From assembly GCF_026625145.1 (NCBI RefSeq), contig NZ_CP113088.1, forward strand, positions 434,001 through 498,000: DNA of 64,000 nucleotides, read 5' to 3'. A model generated the notes under the pieces. The model did no database searches, was not told the DNA's origin, and saw only the letters and a list, made by a program, of their open reading frames with translations. The position numbers were made by a program, and so were the translations under genes. Source of the stretch: Lacinutrix neustonica. Its GTDB lineage: Bacteria > Bacteroidota > Bacteroidia > Flavobacteriales > Flavobacteriaceae. Of this stretch, positions 51,209 to 62,063 are shown piece by piece (position 1 is the first letter of the stretch; every line of letters begins with the position of its first letter).

Positions 51209-52900
51209 TTATCGAATTAATTTTTTATACTTAATACGTTTTGGCATTAAATCCCCGCCCAATCGTTGCTTTTTATTTTCTTCATATTCACTAAACCCGC
51301 CTTCAAAGAAATAGACTTGACTATCACCTTCAAAAGCTAATATATGCGTACAAATTCTATCTAAAAACCAACGGTCGTGACTAATCACTACAGCACAACC
51401 TGCAAAGTTTTCTAAACCTTCTTCTAGCGCACGTAATGTGTTAACATCTAAATCATTGGTTGGCTCATCTAAAAGCAATACATTGCCTTCTTCTTTAAGT
51501 GTCATGGCTAAATGTAAGCGGTTACGCTCACCTCGAGAAAGCATTTTGACTTTCTTATTTTGCTCACTTCCACTAAAATTAAATCGGCTTAGATAAGCAC
51601 GAGAATTCACTTGTTTTCCTCCCATCATGACTAACTCCTGTTCATCACTAAAGTTTTGCCATATGGATTTTTCTAAATCTATATTTGAATGTGCTTGATC
51701 CACATAGGCTATTTTCGCCGTTTCACCTACTTTGAATTCTCCCTTATCAGGTGTTTCTTCTCCCATAATCATCCTGAAAATAGTCGTTTTACCTGCACCA
51801 TTAGGACCAATCACACCAACGATGCCCGCTTGAGGCAAGTTGAAATTAAGATCTTCATACAATAATTTATCATCATAGGCTTTGCTTACACCTTTAGCCT
51901 CTATAACGTTGGTACCCAAACGTGGTCCATTGGGAATATAAATCTCTAATTTTTCGTCAAGTTGTTTTTGATCTTGACTCATGAGTTTATCGTAATTATT
52001 TAAACGTGCTTTTTGTTTGGTTTGGCGTCCTTTAGCACCTTGTCTTACCCACTCTAGCTCGCGTTCTAAGGTTTTCTGTCTTTTAGAAGCCGTCTTACTT
52101 TCTTGCGCTAAACGCGTCGATTTTTGGTCTAGCCATGACGAATAATTCCCTTTCCAAGGGATGCCTTCTCCTCTATCTAATTCTAAAATCCAACCTGCAA
52201 CATTATCTAAAAAGTACCTATCGTGTGTTACCGCAATAACCGTCCCTTTATACTGTGCTAAATGGTGCTCTAACCAATGTACAGACTCAGCATCTAAGTG
52301 GTTCGTAGGCTCATCTAGTAAAAGTACGTCGGGTTCTTGTAAGAGTAATCGGCATAATGCCACACGCCTGCGCTCACCACCCGATAACACCGCTATTTTC
52401 TTATCGCCATCAGGAGTTCTAAGGGCATCCATAGCAATTTCTAATTTCGTATCTAATTCCCAGGCATTAGAGGCGTCTATTTGATCTTGAAGTTCTGCTT
52501 GTCGGTTCATTAGCTTTTCCATTTTATCGGCATCGCTATAGACTTCTTCTAAACCAAACTGGTCATTAATTTTATTATATTCATCAAGTATGGCCACCGT
52601 TTCAGCCGCACCTTCACGAACAATCTCCATCACGGTTTTATTCTCATCTAGCTGGGGCTCTTGCTCTAAATAACCCACCGAATAATCCTGGGAAAACACC
52701 ACATCACCTTGATAGTTTTTGTCAACACCTGCAATTATTTTTAACAATGTAGATTTACGAGAACCGTTAAGTCCTAAAATTCCAATCTTAGCGCCATAAA
52801 AGAAACTCAGGTATATGTTCTTTAAAACTGGCGTATTTGCACTTTGGTAAGACTTAGTCACACCAGACATTGAAAATATTATTTTTTTATCATCACTCAT
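51209..52900 (-). CDS. ettA: Energy-dependent translational throttle protein EttA (ABC-F); Walker A altered at a CCAGA site
   Basis: A 563-residue ABC-F ATPase that binds the ribosomal E site and gates translation according to energy state. Two ABC domains: LSGGERRRVALCRLL and DVLLLDEPTNHLD in the first; GPNGAGKTTIFRM, LSRGERNRLHLAMTL and DEPTNDLD in the second. The linker has the basic ABC-F arm. The first Walker A reads GLNGSRKST where GLNGSGKST is invariant; the underlying codon is CGT in TTCTCGT where TTCTGGT is expected, so this fits the CCAGA error class and is probably not real. It lies 2 bases after a small membrane gene. Confidence 0.93.
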   Translation of the reverse strand: MSDDKKIIFSMSGVTKSYQSANTPVLKNIYLSFFYGAKIGILGLNGSRKSTLLKIIAGVDKNYQGDVVFSQDYSVGYLEQEPQLDENKTVMEIVREGAAETVAILDEYNKINDQFGLEEVYSDADKMEKLMNRQAELQDQIDASNAWELDTKLEIAMDALRTPDGDKKIAVLSGGERRRVALCRLLLQEPDVLLLDEPTNHLDAESVHWLEHHLAQYKGTVIAVTHDRYFLDNVAGWILELDRGEGIPWKGNYSSWLDQKSTRLAQESKTASKRQKTLERELEWVRQGAKGRQTKQKARLNNYDKLMSQDQKQLDEKLEIYIPNGPRLGTNVIEAKGVSKAYDDKLLYEDLNFNLPQAGIVGVIGPNGAGKTTIFRMIMGEETPDKGEFKVGETAKIAYVDQAHSNIDLEKSIWQNFSDEQELVMMGGKQVNSRAYLSRFNFSGSEQNKKVKMLSRGERNRLHLAMTLKEEGNVLLLDEPTNDLDVNTLRALEEGLENFAGCAVVISHDRWFLDRICTHILAFEGDSQVYFFEGGFSEYEENKKQRLGGDLMPKRIKYKKLIR

Positions 52901-52902
52901 AA

Positions 52903-53085
52903 TTATACACGTCCTTTTAATGCATTAAACACCCACGCGATGGCAAAAAAGCCAACACCTACAGCGGCGAAACCCCAACCAGCGACATCATCGTACCTGA
53001 ATGCTCCTAAACCTATTAAACCTAATCCTACTAATATCATTATGGTGGTCGCCCAAGCAAGCACCGTATTTTTGTTCATTGCCAT
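52903..53085 (-). CDS. CAL67264-type small membrane protein
   Basis: A 60-residue protein with two spans (NTVLAWATTIMILVGLGLIGLGAFRY and WGFAAVGVGFFAIAWVFNAL) and a short basic end. I recognise it as the small Flavobacteriia family named after CAL67264, always tiny and of unknown function. Its stop is 2 bases from the ettA start, so the two are probably co-transcribed. Confidence 0.82.
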   Translation of the reverse strand: MAMNKNTVLAWATTIMILVGLGLIGLGAFRYDDVAGWGFAAVGVGFFAIAWVFNALKGRV

Positions 53086-53129
53086 ATTTGTTTTCTTTAA
53101 AAAGGGAATTACAAATATCGGTTTTTAAA

Positions 53130-53161
53130 AAGAAAAAACACACTGTAAAGTGTGCTTTTTC
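53130..53161 (-). terminator. Intrinsic terminator after the pirin operon
   Basis: On the minus strand CACACT, loop TTAC, AGTGTG forms a 6-bp stem flanked by an A/T extension and a T6 run, 20-50 bases after the pirin stop. Confidence 0.7.
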
Positions 53162-53180
53162 AATGCCTATTTATTAAAAA

Positions 53181-53894
53181 TTACATTGGGACTTCTATTA
53201 GTAATAAATCTGAATTTTCATTTGCCTTAATGGAAAACGCATCCGTTTCAGAGACGCCCAGCGCATCCCTAGTCTCAAAACTATGCGTGTTGATTGAAGC
53301 ACTTCCACTTACATTCATTATATAAACTCCATGATTTTTTGATAGGGTGTTGTATTCTATGGTAATATCTTTATTTAAATCAATCCTTGAAATTTTTGCG
53401 TTTTGATGAATTTTCAACCCTGCGTCATCTGTTTTAATTGAAGATACTAAAGTCTGAAACTTATTTTTTCGCGCTTCAGGATTAAAACGTTTTTGATCAT
53501 ACCTAGGCGCCACGTTGTTCGCATTTGGAATAATCCAAATTTGAAACAGGCTAAGATACTTTTCTTGCGAGCCATTGATTTCAGAATGTTGTACTCCAGT
53601 CCCTGCAGACATCACTTGCACTTCACCTGGCTTCACCGATAGCCATTCATTAGCCATAGAATCTCTGTGTTTTAACTCACCACTTATAGGAATGGTAATG
53701 ATTTCCATATTGTCATGAGGATGTGTGCCAAATCCCATCTTTGGCGCTATGATATCGTCATTTAAAACACGTAAAGCCCCAAACTGTAATTTTTCTATAT
53801 CATAATAATTTGCAAAACTGAATGAATGATTGGCTTGCAACCAACCATGGTTTGCATACCCTCTTGATGCTGCTTTATGTATAATGGTTTTCAT
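53181..53894 (-). CDS. Pirin family protein (YhhW-like bicupin)
   Basis: A 237-residue cupin-fold protein. Metal ligands are visible in GFGTHPHDNMEIITI (His, His and Glu) and GTGVQHSEINGS (His), typical for pirins with quercetin 2,3-dioxygenase activity in E. coli YhhW. The N-terminus KAASRGYANHGWLQANHSFSFANYYD is the family signature. Its start overlaps the marR stop by 4 bases (ATGA), so it is the last gene of a three-gene redox operon. Confidence 0.9.
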   Translation of the reverse strand: MKTIIHKAASRGYANHGWLQANHSFSFANYYDIEKLQFGALRVLNDDIIAPKMGFGTHPHDNMEIITIPISGELKHRDSMANEWLSVKPGEVQVMSAGTGVQHSEINGSQEKYLSLFQIWIIPNANNVAPRYDQKRFNPEARKNKFQTLVSSIKTDDAGLKIHQNAKISRIDLNKDITIEYNTLSKNHGVYIMNVSGSASINTHSFETRDALGVSETDAFSIKANENSDLLLIEVPM

Positions 53895-54328
53895 CTTATT
53901 TTATCTAATAAATTACTCAATTGTTCGGCTTCTTCTTGTGTTATTTGTTCTAATATATCTGAATTAAAGACGACATCTATGTCCTTTAATAGTGCTAATC
54001 CTTTTTTAGTGATGTTTATGTGTACCACCCGACGGTCAGTCTTACATGCTTTTCGGGCAATTAACTCTTTAGATATGAGTTTATCCATTAAACGTGTTAC
54101 GTTAGGCGCGCGTTCTATCATGCGCTCTTTCACTGTTTGTACTTTTAACGGTTCTCCTGCCCCTCTTAGAATTCGTAAAATATTATGCTGCTGCGGAGAA
54201 ATATCGAAAGGCTTAAAAAAGAGGACCTGTTTGTTAGACAACCAATTTGCAGTATACATAATGTTAACAAATGCTTTGAATCTATTATCTTTAAACTTGC
54301 TGTTGGTAACCTTAGAAATATTAGCCAT
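53891..54328 (-). CDS. MarR family transcriptional regulator
   Basis: A 145-residue winged helix-turn-helix regulator. The recognition region is NILRILRGAGEPLKVQTVKERMIERAPNVTRLMDKL, the wing KTDRRVVHINITKKG, and the C-terminal helices mediate dimerisation. There are no conserved Cys as in OhrR-type sensors. It is translationally coupled to the FMN reductase (1-base overlap) and to pirin (4 bases), and is probably the operon's own regulator (inference). Confidence 0.88.
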   Translation of the reverse strand: MANISKVTNSKFKDNRFKAFVNIMYTANWLSNKQVLFFKPFDISPQQHNILRILRGAGEPLKVQTVKERMIERAPNVTRLMDKLISKELIARKACKTDRRVVHINITKKGLALLKDIDVVFNSDILEQITQEEAEQLSNLLDKIR

Positions 54329-54858
54329 TACAATGCTTTTTTAAAACTTACAATGGCATCGTTGAGTTCCTTTTGCAAATCAGGATCTGTAATGCCTTCC
54401 GGTGAAAAGGTGTCATTGAAAGACGGCAAGGAAAAACTGGCAATGATGTTTGCATCGTGTTTTGGAAACCGATCTATCGCTATATTCAAACAGGACTTTG
54501 CTCCATTTTGTCCTGGCGATGTCGCTAACAATAACATGGGTTTCTTATTCCGGAACTTCACTTCCTTTCTAGATAACCAATCAAATAAATTTTTAAAGGC
54601 CGCTGAATACGCGCCATTATGCTCTGCTAACGATAAAACAATACCGTTCGCTTCTTTAATATATTTTAGAAATTTTTCAACCGGTTCTCGAATGCCTTGT
54701 TCTTTCTCTAAATCAATACTATACAAAGGCAGGTTAAAATCATTAAGATCTAAAACTTTCATCTCAATACCGTCAATAGAATTAGCTACGTAGGTTGCTA
54801 ACTGTTTATTAATGGATGTTTTACTGTTGCTCCCTGCAAAGGCTATAACTTTTTTCAT
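54328..54858 (-). CDS. NADPH-dependent FMN reductase family protein
   Basis: A 176-residue flavodoxin-like oxidoreductase. The phosphate-binding loop is GSNSKTSINKQL near the start, followed by LPLYSIDLEKEQG, then the segment AEHNGAYSAAFKNLFDWLSR that contacts the flavin, and a C-terminal strand LATSPGQNGAKS. Such enzymes reduce FMN, quinones or azo/nitro compounds. It is the first gene of the operon with marR and pirin. Confidence 0.9.
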   Translation of the reverse strand: MKKVIAFAGSNSKTSINKQLATYVANSIDGIEMKVLDLNDFNLPLYSIDLEKEQGIREPVEKFLKYIKEANGIVLSLAEHNGAYSAAFKNLFDWLSRKEVKFRNKKPMLLLATSPGQNGAKSCLNIAIDRFPKHDANIIASFSLPSFNDTFSPEGITDPDLQKELNDAIVSFKKAL

Positions 54859-54983
54859 AAATTATATTTAATACAAAGATACAACAAATACTTTCCTAGG
54901 AATATATTACAGTAGGATTTAATACAATTTTAACTTTATTATTGTTGACAAATCTTTGTATTTTAGCATCAAAATTATATTAC

Positions 54984-56611
54984 ATGGATATTAACTTCAA
55001 TAAAAACGAAGACTATAATAAATTACTAGTTTCAGATTTAAAAACCCGATTTGCACAGGTAAAATTAGGAGGCGGGCAAAAACGCATCGATAAACATCAT
55101 GAAAAAGGAAAACTCACGGCTAGAGAACGTATTAATTATCTATTAGATAAAAACACGAAGAGTATAGAAATAGGAGGTTTTGTTGGTGATGGCATGTATG
55201 AAGAACATGGTGGTTGCCCTTCCGGTGGTGTTGTTGTTAAAATAGGATACGTGAATGGAAAACAATGTATCGTGGTTGCGAATGATGCTACAGTAAAGGC
55301 AGGGGCTTGGTTTCCAATTACTGCGAAAAAGAATTTGCGGGCTCAGGAAATTGCTATAGAAAACAGATTGCCTATTATTTATTTAGTAGATAGTGCTGGG
55401 GTTTATTTGCCTTTACAAGACGAAATATTTCCTGACAAAGAACATTTTGGCCGTATTTTTAGAAACAATGCTATAATGAGTAGCATGGGAATAACTCAAA
55501 TAGCAGCCGTTATGGGAAGTTGCGTTGCCGGTGGTGCCTACTTGCCTATCATGAGCGACGAGGCACTTATTGTTGATAAAACCGGAAGTATTTTCTTAGC
55601 TGGAAGTTATTTAGTAAAGGCCGCCATTGGGGAAACTATTGATAACGAGACCCTTGGTGGAGCCACCACCCATTGTGAAATTTCAGGCGTTACCGACTAT
55701 AAAGCAAAAGATGATAAAGATGCATTAGATACCATACGCCGTATAGTAGACAAGATAGGTGATTATGATAAAGCGGGCTACAATAGAGTGGATCCAAAAA
55801 AACCTAAGGAAAATCCGGAAGACATCTATGGTATTTTACCAAAATCGCGAGCAGACCAGTATGATATGCTAGATATTATTTCCCGTTTGGTAGATGATGG
55901 AGACTACGATGAGTATAAAAAAGGTTACGGACAAACCATCATTACTGCCTACGCAAGAATTGACGGTTGGGCCGTTGGAATCGTTGCTAATCAAAGAAAA
56001 TTAGTTAAAACACAAAAAGGCGAAATGCAATTTGGTGGTGTTATTTATAATGATAGTGCCGATAAAGCCACCCGTTTTATAGCCAATTGCAACCAAAAGA
56101 AAATTCCATTAGTCTTTTTACAGGACGTTACTGGCTTTATGGTTGGAAGTAAAAGCGAACATGGCGGTATTATTAAAGATGGTGCGAAAATGGTAAATGC
56201 AGTTAGTAACAGCGTTGTGCCTAAATTCACGATTGTTATTGGTAATAGTTATGGTGCTGGAAATTATGCCATGTGTGGCAAAGCTTACGATCCAAGGTTA
56301 ATTGTCGCTTGGCCTAGTGCAGAATTAGCTGTTATGAGTGGTAACAGTGCCGCCAAAGTGTTGTTACAAATTGAAAAGGCTTCCTTACTAAAAAAGGGCG
56401 AAACCATAACTCCGAAAAAGAAGAAGAGTTGTACAGCAAAATAAAAGATCGCTATGACAATCAAGTCTCACCTTATTATGCGGCTTCACGCTTATGGACA
56501 GATGCCATAATCGATCCATTAGAAACCGTAACTTGGATTAGTATGGGAATAGAGGCTGCTAACCACGCGCCTATTGAAAAACCTTTTAACATGGGTGTTT
56601 TACAGGTGTAA
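54984..56611 (+). CDS. Acyl-CoA carboxylase beta subunit (carboxyltransferase; one frame lesion)
   Basis: When joined, a 542-residue carboxyltransferase. It carries the KLTARERINYLLD entry segment, the first oxyanion loop GGCPSGGVVVKIG, the YLVDSAGVYLPLQ and GSCVAGGAYLPIMSDE CoA-binding regions, and in the second half the GFMVGSKSEHGGIIKDGAKMV and GNSYGAGNYAMCG loops. Features resemble methylcrotonyl- and propionyl-CoA carboxylases; the substrate is not certain. The lesion near 56413 turns CCAGAAAAAG into CCGAAAAAG (ITPEKEEELYSKIKDRYD). The MFS gene overlaps its stop by 1 base. The biotin-carrying alpha subunit is not in the window. Confidence 0.88.
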
Positions 56612-57894
56612 TGAATAAGAAAAAAAACACTTCATCCGCTTTAACTATCATTCTATTGATTTTAGCTGGTGAAGCTGTTTTTATATTACCCTTTGTATTG
56701 CAACGTCTTTTCAGATCTACTTTTTTAGAAACATTTACTTTAAATCAAACCCAATTAGGAAGTTGCTTTTCTGTCTATGGCATTGTTGCGCTTTTTTCAT
56801 ACCTCTTTGGTGGTCCCCTTGCCGATCGCTTTAGGCCTCACCTATTAATATCTGTTGCTTTAATACTTACAGCTTTAGGTGGCTTATATTTGACCACCTA
56901 TCCTACCTTATTGGAGCTTCACATCCTTTATGGCTTTTGGGGATTTACCACCATTTTCTTGTTTTGGGCTGCTATGATAAAAGCCACCGTAATTTGGGGC
57001 GGAAGAAACCATCAAGGCATGGCCTTTGGTTTTTTAGATGGTGGACGCGGACTGGTCGCTGCCCTTTTTGGTTCTATTGGTGTTTTGATGTTTTCTTTAT
57101 TCATTTCAAAGGATATCGAACTTACCTCTATTATAGAACGTCAGGAAGCATTTATTAGTGTTGTCCTATATCTGTCTTACGCGATTATAGGCATTGCGTT
57201 TTTAGTTTTTTTCTTTTTAAGATTTAATACTGTTGAAAATAACACTCCTAAAAGCATCAAAGTATTTACCTTAGAAAACTTCAAGATAATCATGAAATTT
57301 AGGACGGTGTGGCTCTTGATGATTATTATTATATGTGCCTATTATGCTTATAAAATGACAGATCTGTTTAGTCAATATGCTGAAGAAGTCATGCTTTATA
57401 ATAAGATGGAATCGGCTAAAATTGGCACGTACCTTTTGTATATGCGACCCGTAATTGGTGTCAGCATTGGACTACTAGCAGACCGTACAAGAGCGTCATT
57501 GTGGCTCTCTATGGGCTTTATACTCATGACCCTCACGGCTCTTATTTTTGCCTCAGGAATTATAGATGCTAATGGTGCTTTATTTTTTGTGTTATCCATT
57601 GGAATCATGGCCCTCGGAGTCTATTCGGCAAGAGTACTCTATTTCGCGACCCTCGAAGAAGGAAAAATCCCCATAGCTATAACGGGCACTGCTGTTGGCT
57701 TTATTTCTGTTGTGGGTTATACTCCGGATATTTTTGCTGGTCTTTTATATGGTTACTTTTTAGATGCTTATAAGGGCGAAGAAACAGGCTATCAAATTGC
57801 TTTTGCAATTATGGCTGGATTTTGCTTCATTGGTTTACTTGCATCACTCACATTTTATATGAGAACTAGAAATAGGCCAATAGGCAACCTATAA
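56611..57894 (+). CDS. MFS transporter, nitrate/nitrite/OFA-like
   Basis: A 427-residue major facilitator with twelve likely spans. The loop 2-3 motif is GGPLADRFRPHLL (variant of GxxxDRxGRR), and the second half has a corresponding GLLADRTRASLW loop. Translation is coupled to the carboxylase gene (TAATG overlap), suggesting that it moves a substrate or product of that pathway, for example a short-chain or branched carboxylate (inference). Confidence 0.82.
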   Translation: MNKKKNTSSALTIILLILAGEAVFILPFVLQRLFRSTFLETFTLNQTQLGSCFSVYGIVALFSYLFGGPLADRFRPHLLISVALILTALGGLYLTTYPTLLELHILYGFWGFTTIFLFWAAMIKATVIWGGRNHQGMAFGFLDGGRGLVAALFGSIGVLMFSLFISKDIELTSIIERQEAFISVVLYLSYAIIGIAFLVFFFLRFNTVENNTPKSIKVFTLENFKIIMKFRTVWLLMIIIICAYYAYKMTDLFSQYAEEVMLYNKMESAKIGTYLLYMRPVIGVSIGLLADRTRASLWLSMGFILMTLTALIFASGIIDANGALFFVLSIGIMALGVYSARVLYFATLEEGKIPIAITGTAVGFISVVGYTPDIFAGLLYGYFLDAYKGEETGYQIAFAIMAGFCFIGLLASLTFYMRTRNRPIGNL

Positions 57895-58009
57895 TCTTCT
57901 TATGCAGATGCTTATCGCATGGTTGAAATTAGTGTTAGAACTCTTTTAGGCTAAAATATTTCAATAATTTTTCGTATCTTAATGACTGATAATCAACACC
58001 TTTTAAATC

Positions 58010-58432
58010 ATGGGAACCATTAAATCACTAAATAAGTGGGCAAACGCACACACTCACTTTTCAATAGATATATTACGCATCGCTTTAGGTCTTTTTTTAT
58101 TTATGAAGGGCTTATCCTTCATGCAAAATATTAGTACCCTAAATGCCCTCTTTGAACCTATACAACATATTCCCGGTGGTATGATCTTATTACACTACGT
58201 CATCCCAGCACATTTTATTGGTGGTATACTTTTAGTTTTTGGACTGCTAACCGGATGGGTTATTATTGCACAAATCCCTATTTTAGTTGGTGCCGTCATC
58301 ATTAATTTTACCGGAGATATGCATACAACCAATTTAATTCTCGCTATCATCGTTTTAATGGTTTGCCTTGCCTTTTTGTTTTATGGTTCCGGCAAGCATT
58401 CTGCCGACTACTATCTTAAAATGCAACAATAA
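58010..58432 (+). CDS. DoxX family membrane protein
   Basis: A 140-residue protein with four spans. The family entry reads SIDILRIALGLFLFMKGLSFMQN, with the pattern R-x3-G-x-x-F-x-x-KG shared by DoxX/DoxD proteins. A GGILLVFGLLTGW turn separates helices. Members take part in redox or quinone-linked stress responses, and the exact role is unknown. It stands alone, about 115 bases after the MFS gene. Confidence 0.85.
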   Translation: MGTIKSLNKWANAHTHFSIDILRIALGLFLFMKGLSFMQNISTLNALFEPIQHIPGGMILLHYVIPAHFIGGILLVFGLLTGWVIIAQIPILVGAVIINFTGDMHTTNLILAIIVLMVCLAFLFYGSGKHSADYYLKMQQ

Positions 58433-58498
58433 GCTTTGTATCGTATTGAAGATTAAAATAGAAAGACAAGCATGACATGCCTCTTTTTTGAATAAGTA

Positions 58499-61400
58499 TC
58501 ATATAAAACTGATGCCGCCTATTTCTATTTCTTCTTCCTCTTTATCTAATCTATAAATTATAATGTGCTTGATTTCGTTTTCCTTTCCATAATTTTTAAA
58601 GATAGTCACTTTAACTACGGTTGGTCCCGATATCTTTTGCACGGTATCAGAATAATAATTCAGTTTAATATTATACGCTCCCTTTAACGTTTCTTTAATT
58701 AAATATTCTTCTGGTCCATAGCCTTCAGTCATATCCTCTGATAACCTATCACCATAACGTGTTGACTTCTGCTTATAACTTATAGTTTCACCTTTTGGAT
58801 TTTCAATATATAAATCTAAATCTGTATTATTATGGTTCCAGTCAGCAACCACTCGTAAGTCAGTAGTGATTGGCTTAATAAGTCCTTCTTGAGTACTGGT
58901 CAATTTTAGTTTGTCTTTATACCGTTGATATATATGTCCCGCTTCAATGAATGCTAACTGTTCAATACCGTGGAACCGGCCGTTCAAATCTTTTTCAACC
59001 AAATCGCCATTAATAATCGTAAATAATAAATCGAATGCTTTTTGATAATTACCAACATTCTCGTAAGCTAAAGCCAAATCTCTTGTAGATTGTGGTTCTT
59101 CAGGTCTTAATCTCATAACTTCTTTATAGACATTAAGTGCTACATCATAAGCTTCAAAAGATTCTAATTTGTACGCTAACGCGCGTAAAACCTCGTGATT
59201 ATCCAACTCTATTTCCGCAAGATTTGATAAGATTTTAATGGCGATTTCCCGTTCCTTTTTAGCCTCAAAAAAATCGGCTACATCAATAAAAAATGTTGGC
59301 GTATTATAATAATTTTTACGAATTTCCAGGTATAGTTCATAGGCTTCTTCAATGCTATTTGTAGTTGATAATTGCTTTAAATAATTGGCTTCAGGAGTCC
59401 AATCTTTAAACTGAACCACCTCATTTATTTTTTTATTGAGTGTCTCAATGCGTTCTGCATGTTTTATTAAACCTTTTTTTGTAGTAATAACTATGACCCC
59501 ATCACCTCCTCTATTACCATATATTACTGTTCCTGAAGCCTCATTTAAAACGTTTATTGATGCAATACCATCTGATGACATTTCTTTAGTTACATTTCCG
59601 AGAGACGACTTCACCATCAACAATATATAATGGATTGCTATTATTAGATACGGAACTTATCCCTCTAATAATTACGTTGTCTGAACCTCCTGCCTGAAAA
59701 GTATTTTGCTGTATTTGCACTCCTGAAACACGACCTGTTAACGCTTCCGTGAGAGATTCAGAGCGAATAGTAGTTGTTGAATACCCCAAAGATCTACTCT
59801 CTCTTGAAATTCCTATAGCTGTAACAACCACTTCGTCTATAGCCTCTACATCTAAGTCCATACTGAAACTTATAGCAGTTTCGTTACCAATGGTAATTTC
59901 CTTATACACATATCCAACGTACGAAACGTTTAATACATCACCAGTCTCTGCATTTATAGCATAATTACCATCAAAATCTGTTTGCGTCCCATAATTACTG
60001 CCTTTTTTAATAATATTTACTCCTGCTAGGGGTAAGCCAGCTTCGTCATAAATTGTTCCTGATATTATTTTTCTGTTTGTATCTATCTCATCATTTATTG
60101 GACGCTCTACTGCATGTGTTGTATTATTAACTGTTATAGCAGGCTCGTTTTGAGACCTAGTACTTGTGGGTTGTGTTATTATTGTTGGCTCGGGTCTAGT
60201 TACAGGAGTTATAGTATCTGTTATAGGTGTCTCGGAGGACTATGGGATAATCTGTGTTATACCAATTCATGACACACTTATAATCCTCTAAAAGAGCAAC
60301 GCGCTTCTTTTTTATTGCTTCCAATTTGGCAACTTCATCTTCAACACTATTTTCCATCCTTTGTTTAAAGTCTTGTCTGAGGGCTTTTGGTGGTTCAATT
60401 TTATATCTCACATAATCTTCTAGCCTATCTAAAATAATCATAGACGTAAATGCCGTAATTAAATGGTTTTTTTTCGCGAGTTCAATAATCGCGTTTTTAT
60501 TGTCTTCTTTATTTTTACTTAAATAGCGCAACTTCTTTTTTGCCCAAAGTCGCTTTGCTAATTTATTTCGCAAGCGCTTATCAATTTTGACTAGTATTTT
60601 TTCTGTAATGGTATTACCATAACCAAATAACAATTCTATTTGTGTGGCTTCTTTAAATTTTCCAGCTATAGAAAATTCAGAATTTACATTTACTCTTGTT
60701 TTGGGATATATATCACTAACTAAATTATTTTCTACGATACCGAGAAATTGATAGGCGTCATATTTAAGTGCTTCAAATGCTTGTTCTACATCTGTAATTC
60801 TCAAATTAATATACTTCCCACTCCATTCGGTCGCTTTGTTTTCAAGGAATGTATGATTTGCAGCATTAACCGCATTAATAGTATATATTGGTGTTTGAAT
60901 GTTTGTTTCTAAATCACCTAAATTGAACATGCCATCGGTGAAGAATAAGATCTCATTCGTTTTTAAGCGACTCAAATTTAGATTAGCGTATGACGTTCCC
61001 CCATCATAAACAATGGTTTTCATCTGCTTTTTTAAAGCATTCCAATTCCCGTCTTTTACTATAAATGTCTTTAACGTTTCAACCGAATTACTAAAACTGA
61101 TAAAATCAACAGTGAGCGTGTGTAAATAGTTAAAATAGTTGTCTAACAGCTTCATTTCGGCTTCCAAATTTCTGTATTGCATAGAACAAGAAGCATCCCA
61201 TAAAACAGTTATATGCTTAGGCTTTTGTTTTAATCTTGTTTTTGGATCTATAACCTTATAAAGATTGAAATAATCTGAATAAGTAATTACGTGTTCTGTT
61301 GTGCTTACTGGCAATTCAATTTTTAACGATTGGTTTGCTAGCCACTCGCTTTTACTGACTTTTGAGTAGTGAACGCCTTGTGTTCTTGTAAACTTAAGAT

Positions 61401-61971
61401 CTAAGTGTTTACCTTCAATAATTTTATACTTCTGAGTTTTACCATAAATAGCGATCTTTAGCTCGAAGTCTACTGGGGTTTTAAAATTAAAAGGAATTTC
61501 ATATATATAATTTCCATTGGAAATAAATAATTCCTGCTCAAATTCAATTCGCAATTCTTTAAAACCCTTTGCCGGAATAGGGTATACTCGCGCTTTGTAG
61601 TTATTGCCTTTTGTTACTTCTAATAACCCTGGATCTATTTGCTGTCTAATGGTACTCTCAAAAGCGACTCTACCTAACTCTTTTTCAACTATAACGGCGT
61701 CTCTCATGGTTCCATTAACGTCCATTGAGAACGATGTAACGGCCTGACCTTGTCCTAAAGGAAAAGCCAACTCTCCTTCTAAAATGCGATTTGTAGCATT
61801 ATAAAATCGCATGGTATAGCTTGTAGTCGCCACGTTTCCTACTATTTCAGATTCCACCTTCAACGTTGTCAATTCTAAATAAGTAGAATCATTAATACTT
61901 ATTCTAGGTATCTCTTGAGAAAAAGATTGAAGCACAAACAGTAAAAAGGTAATAGGTAATATCGTTTTCAT
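58499..61971 (-). CDS. VIT-VWA-carboxypeptidase-regulatory-TonB plug-TPR-DUF2135 fusion protein (two frame lesions)
   Basis: When joined, a 1156-residue exported protein (signal MKTILPITFLLFVLQSFSQ). Domain order: VIT domain (residues 20-180), VWA domain with the DxSxS metal site WDASCSMQ and FFTDGMFNL (about 255-410), a helical region, and a Pro/Thr-rich linker. Then a CarboxypepD_reg-like domain (SGTIYDEAGLPLAGVNIIKKGS), a SusC-like plug (RVSGVQIQQN, IRGISSVSNNSNPLYIVDG and VIYGNRGGDGVIVITTKKG), TPR helices, and a DUF2135-like domain (DWNHNNTDLDLYIENPKGE). No barrel follows the plug. Lesions: near 60233 CCAGAC reads CCGAGAC; near 59599 TCTGGAA reads TCTCGGAA. Confidence 0.8.
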
Positions 61972-62063
61972 GTTGATTAGATTAAAGTTTAAGGCTAAAC
62001 TATAATCAAAGCATCTAAAAAAAAATAAAGAATGAGTAAACCGTGCGTTTAAATGAGTGAACC

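Noticed and set aside
54185..54793. A 202-codon open frame antisense to the FMN reductase and MarR genes
   Set aside because: The minus-strand genes match families with clear motifs and coupled starts; this frame has none.
57422..57440. TTGGCACG followed by CCTTTTG inside the MFS gene, like a sigma-54 site
   Set aside because: The -12 part does not match TTGC at the right spacing, and it lies within a coding region.
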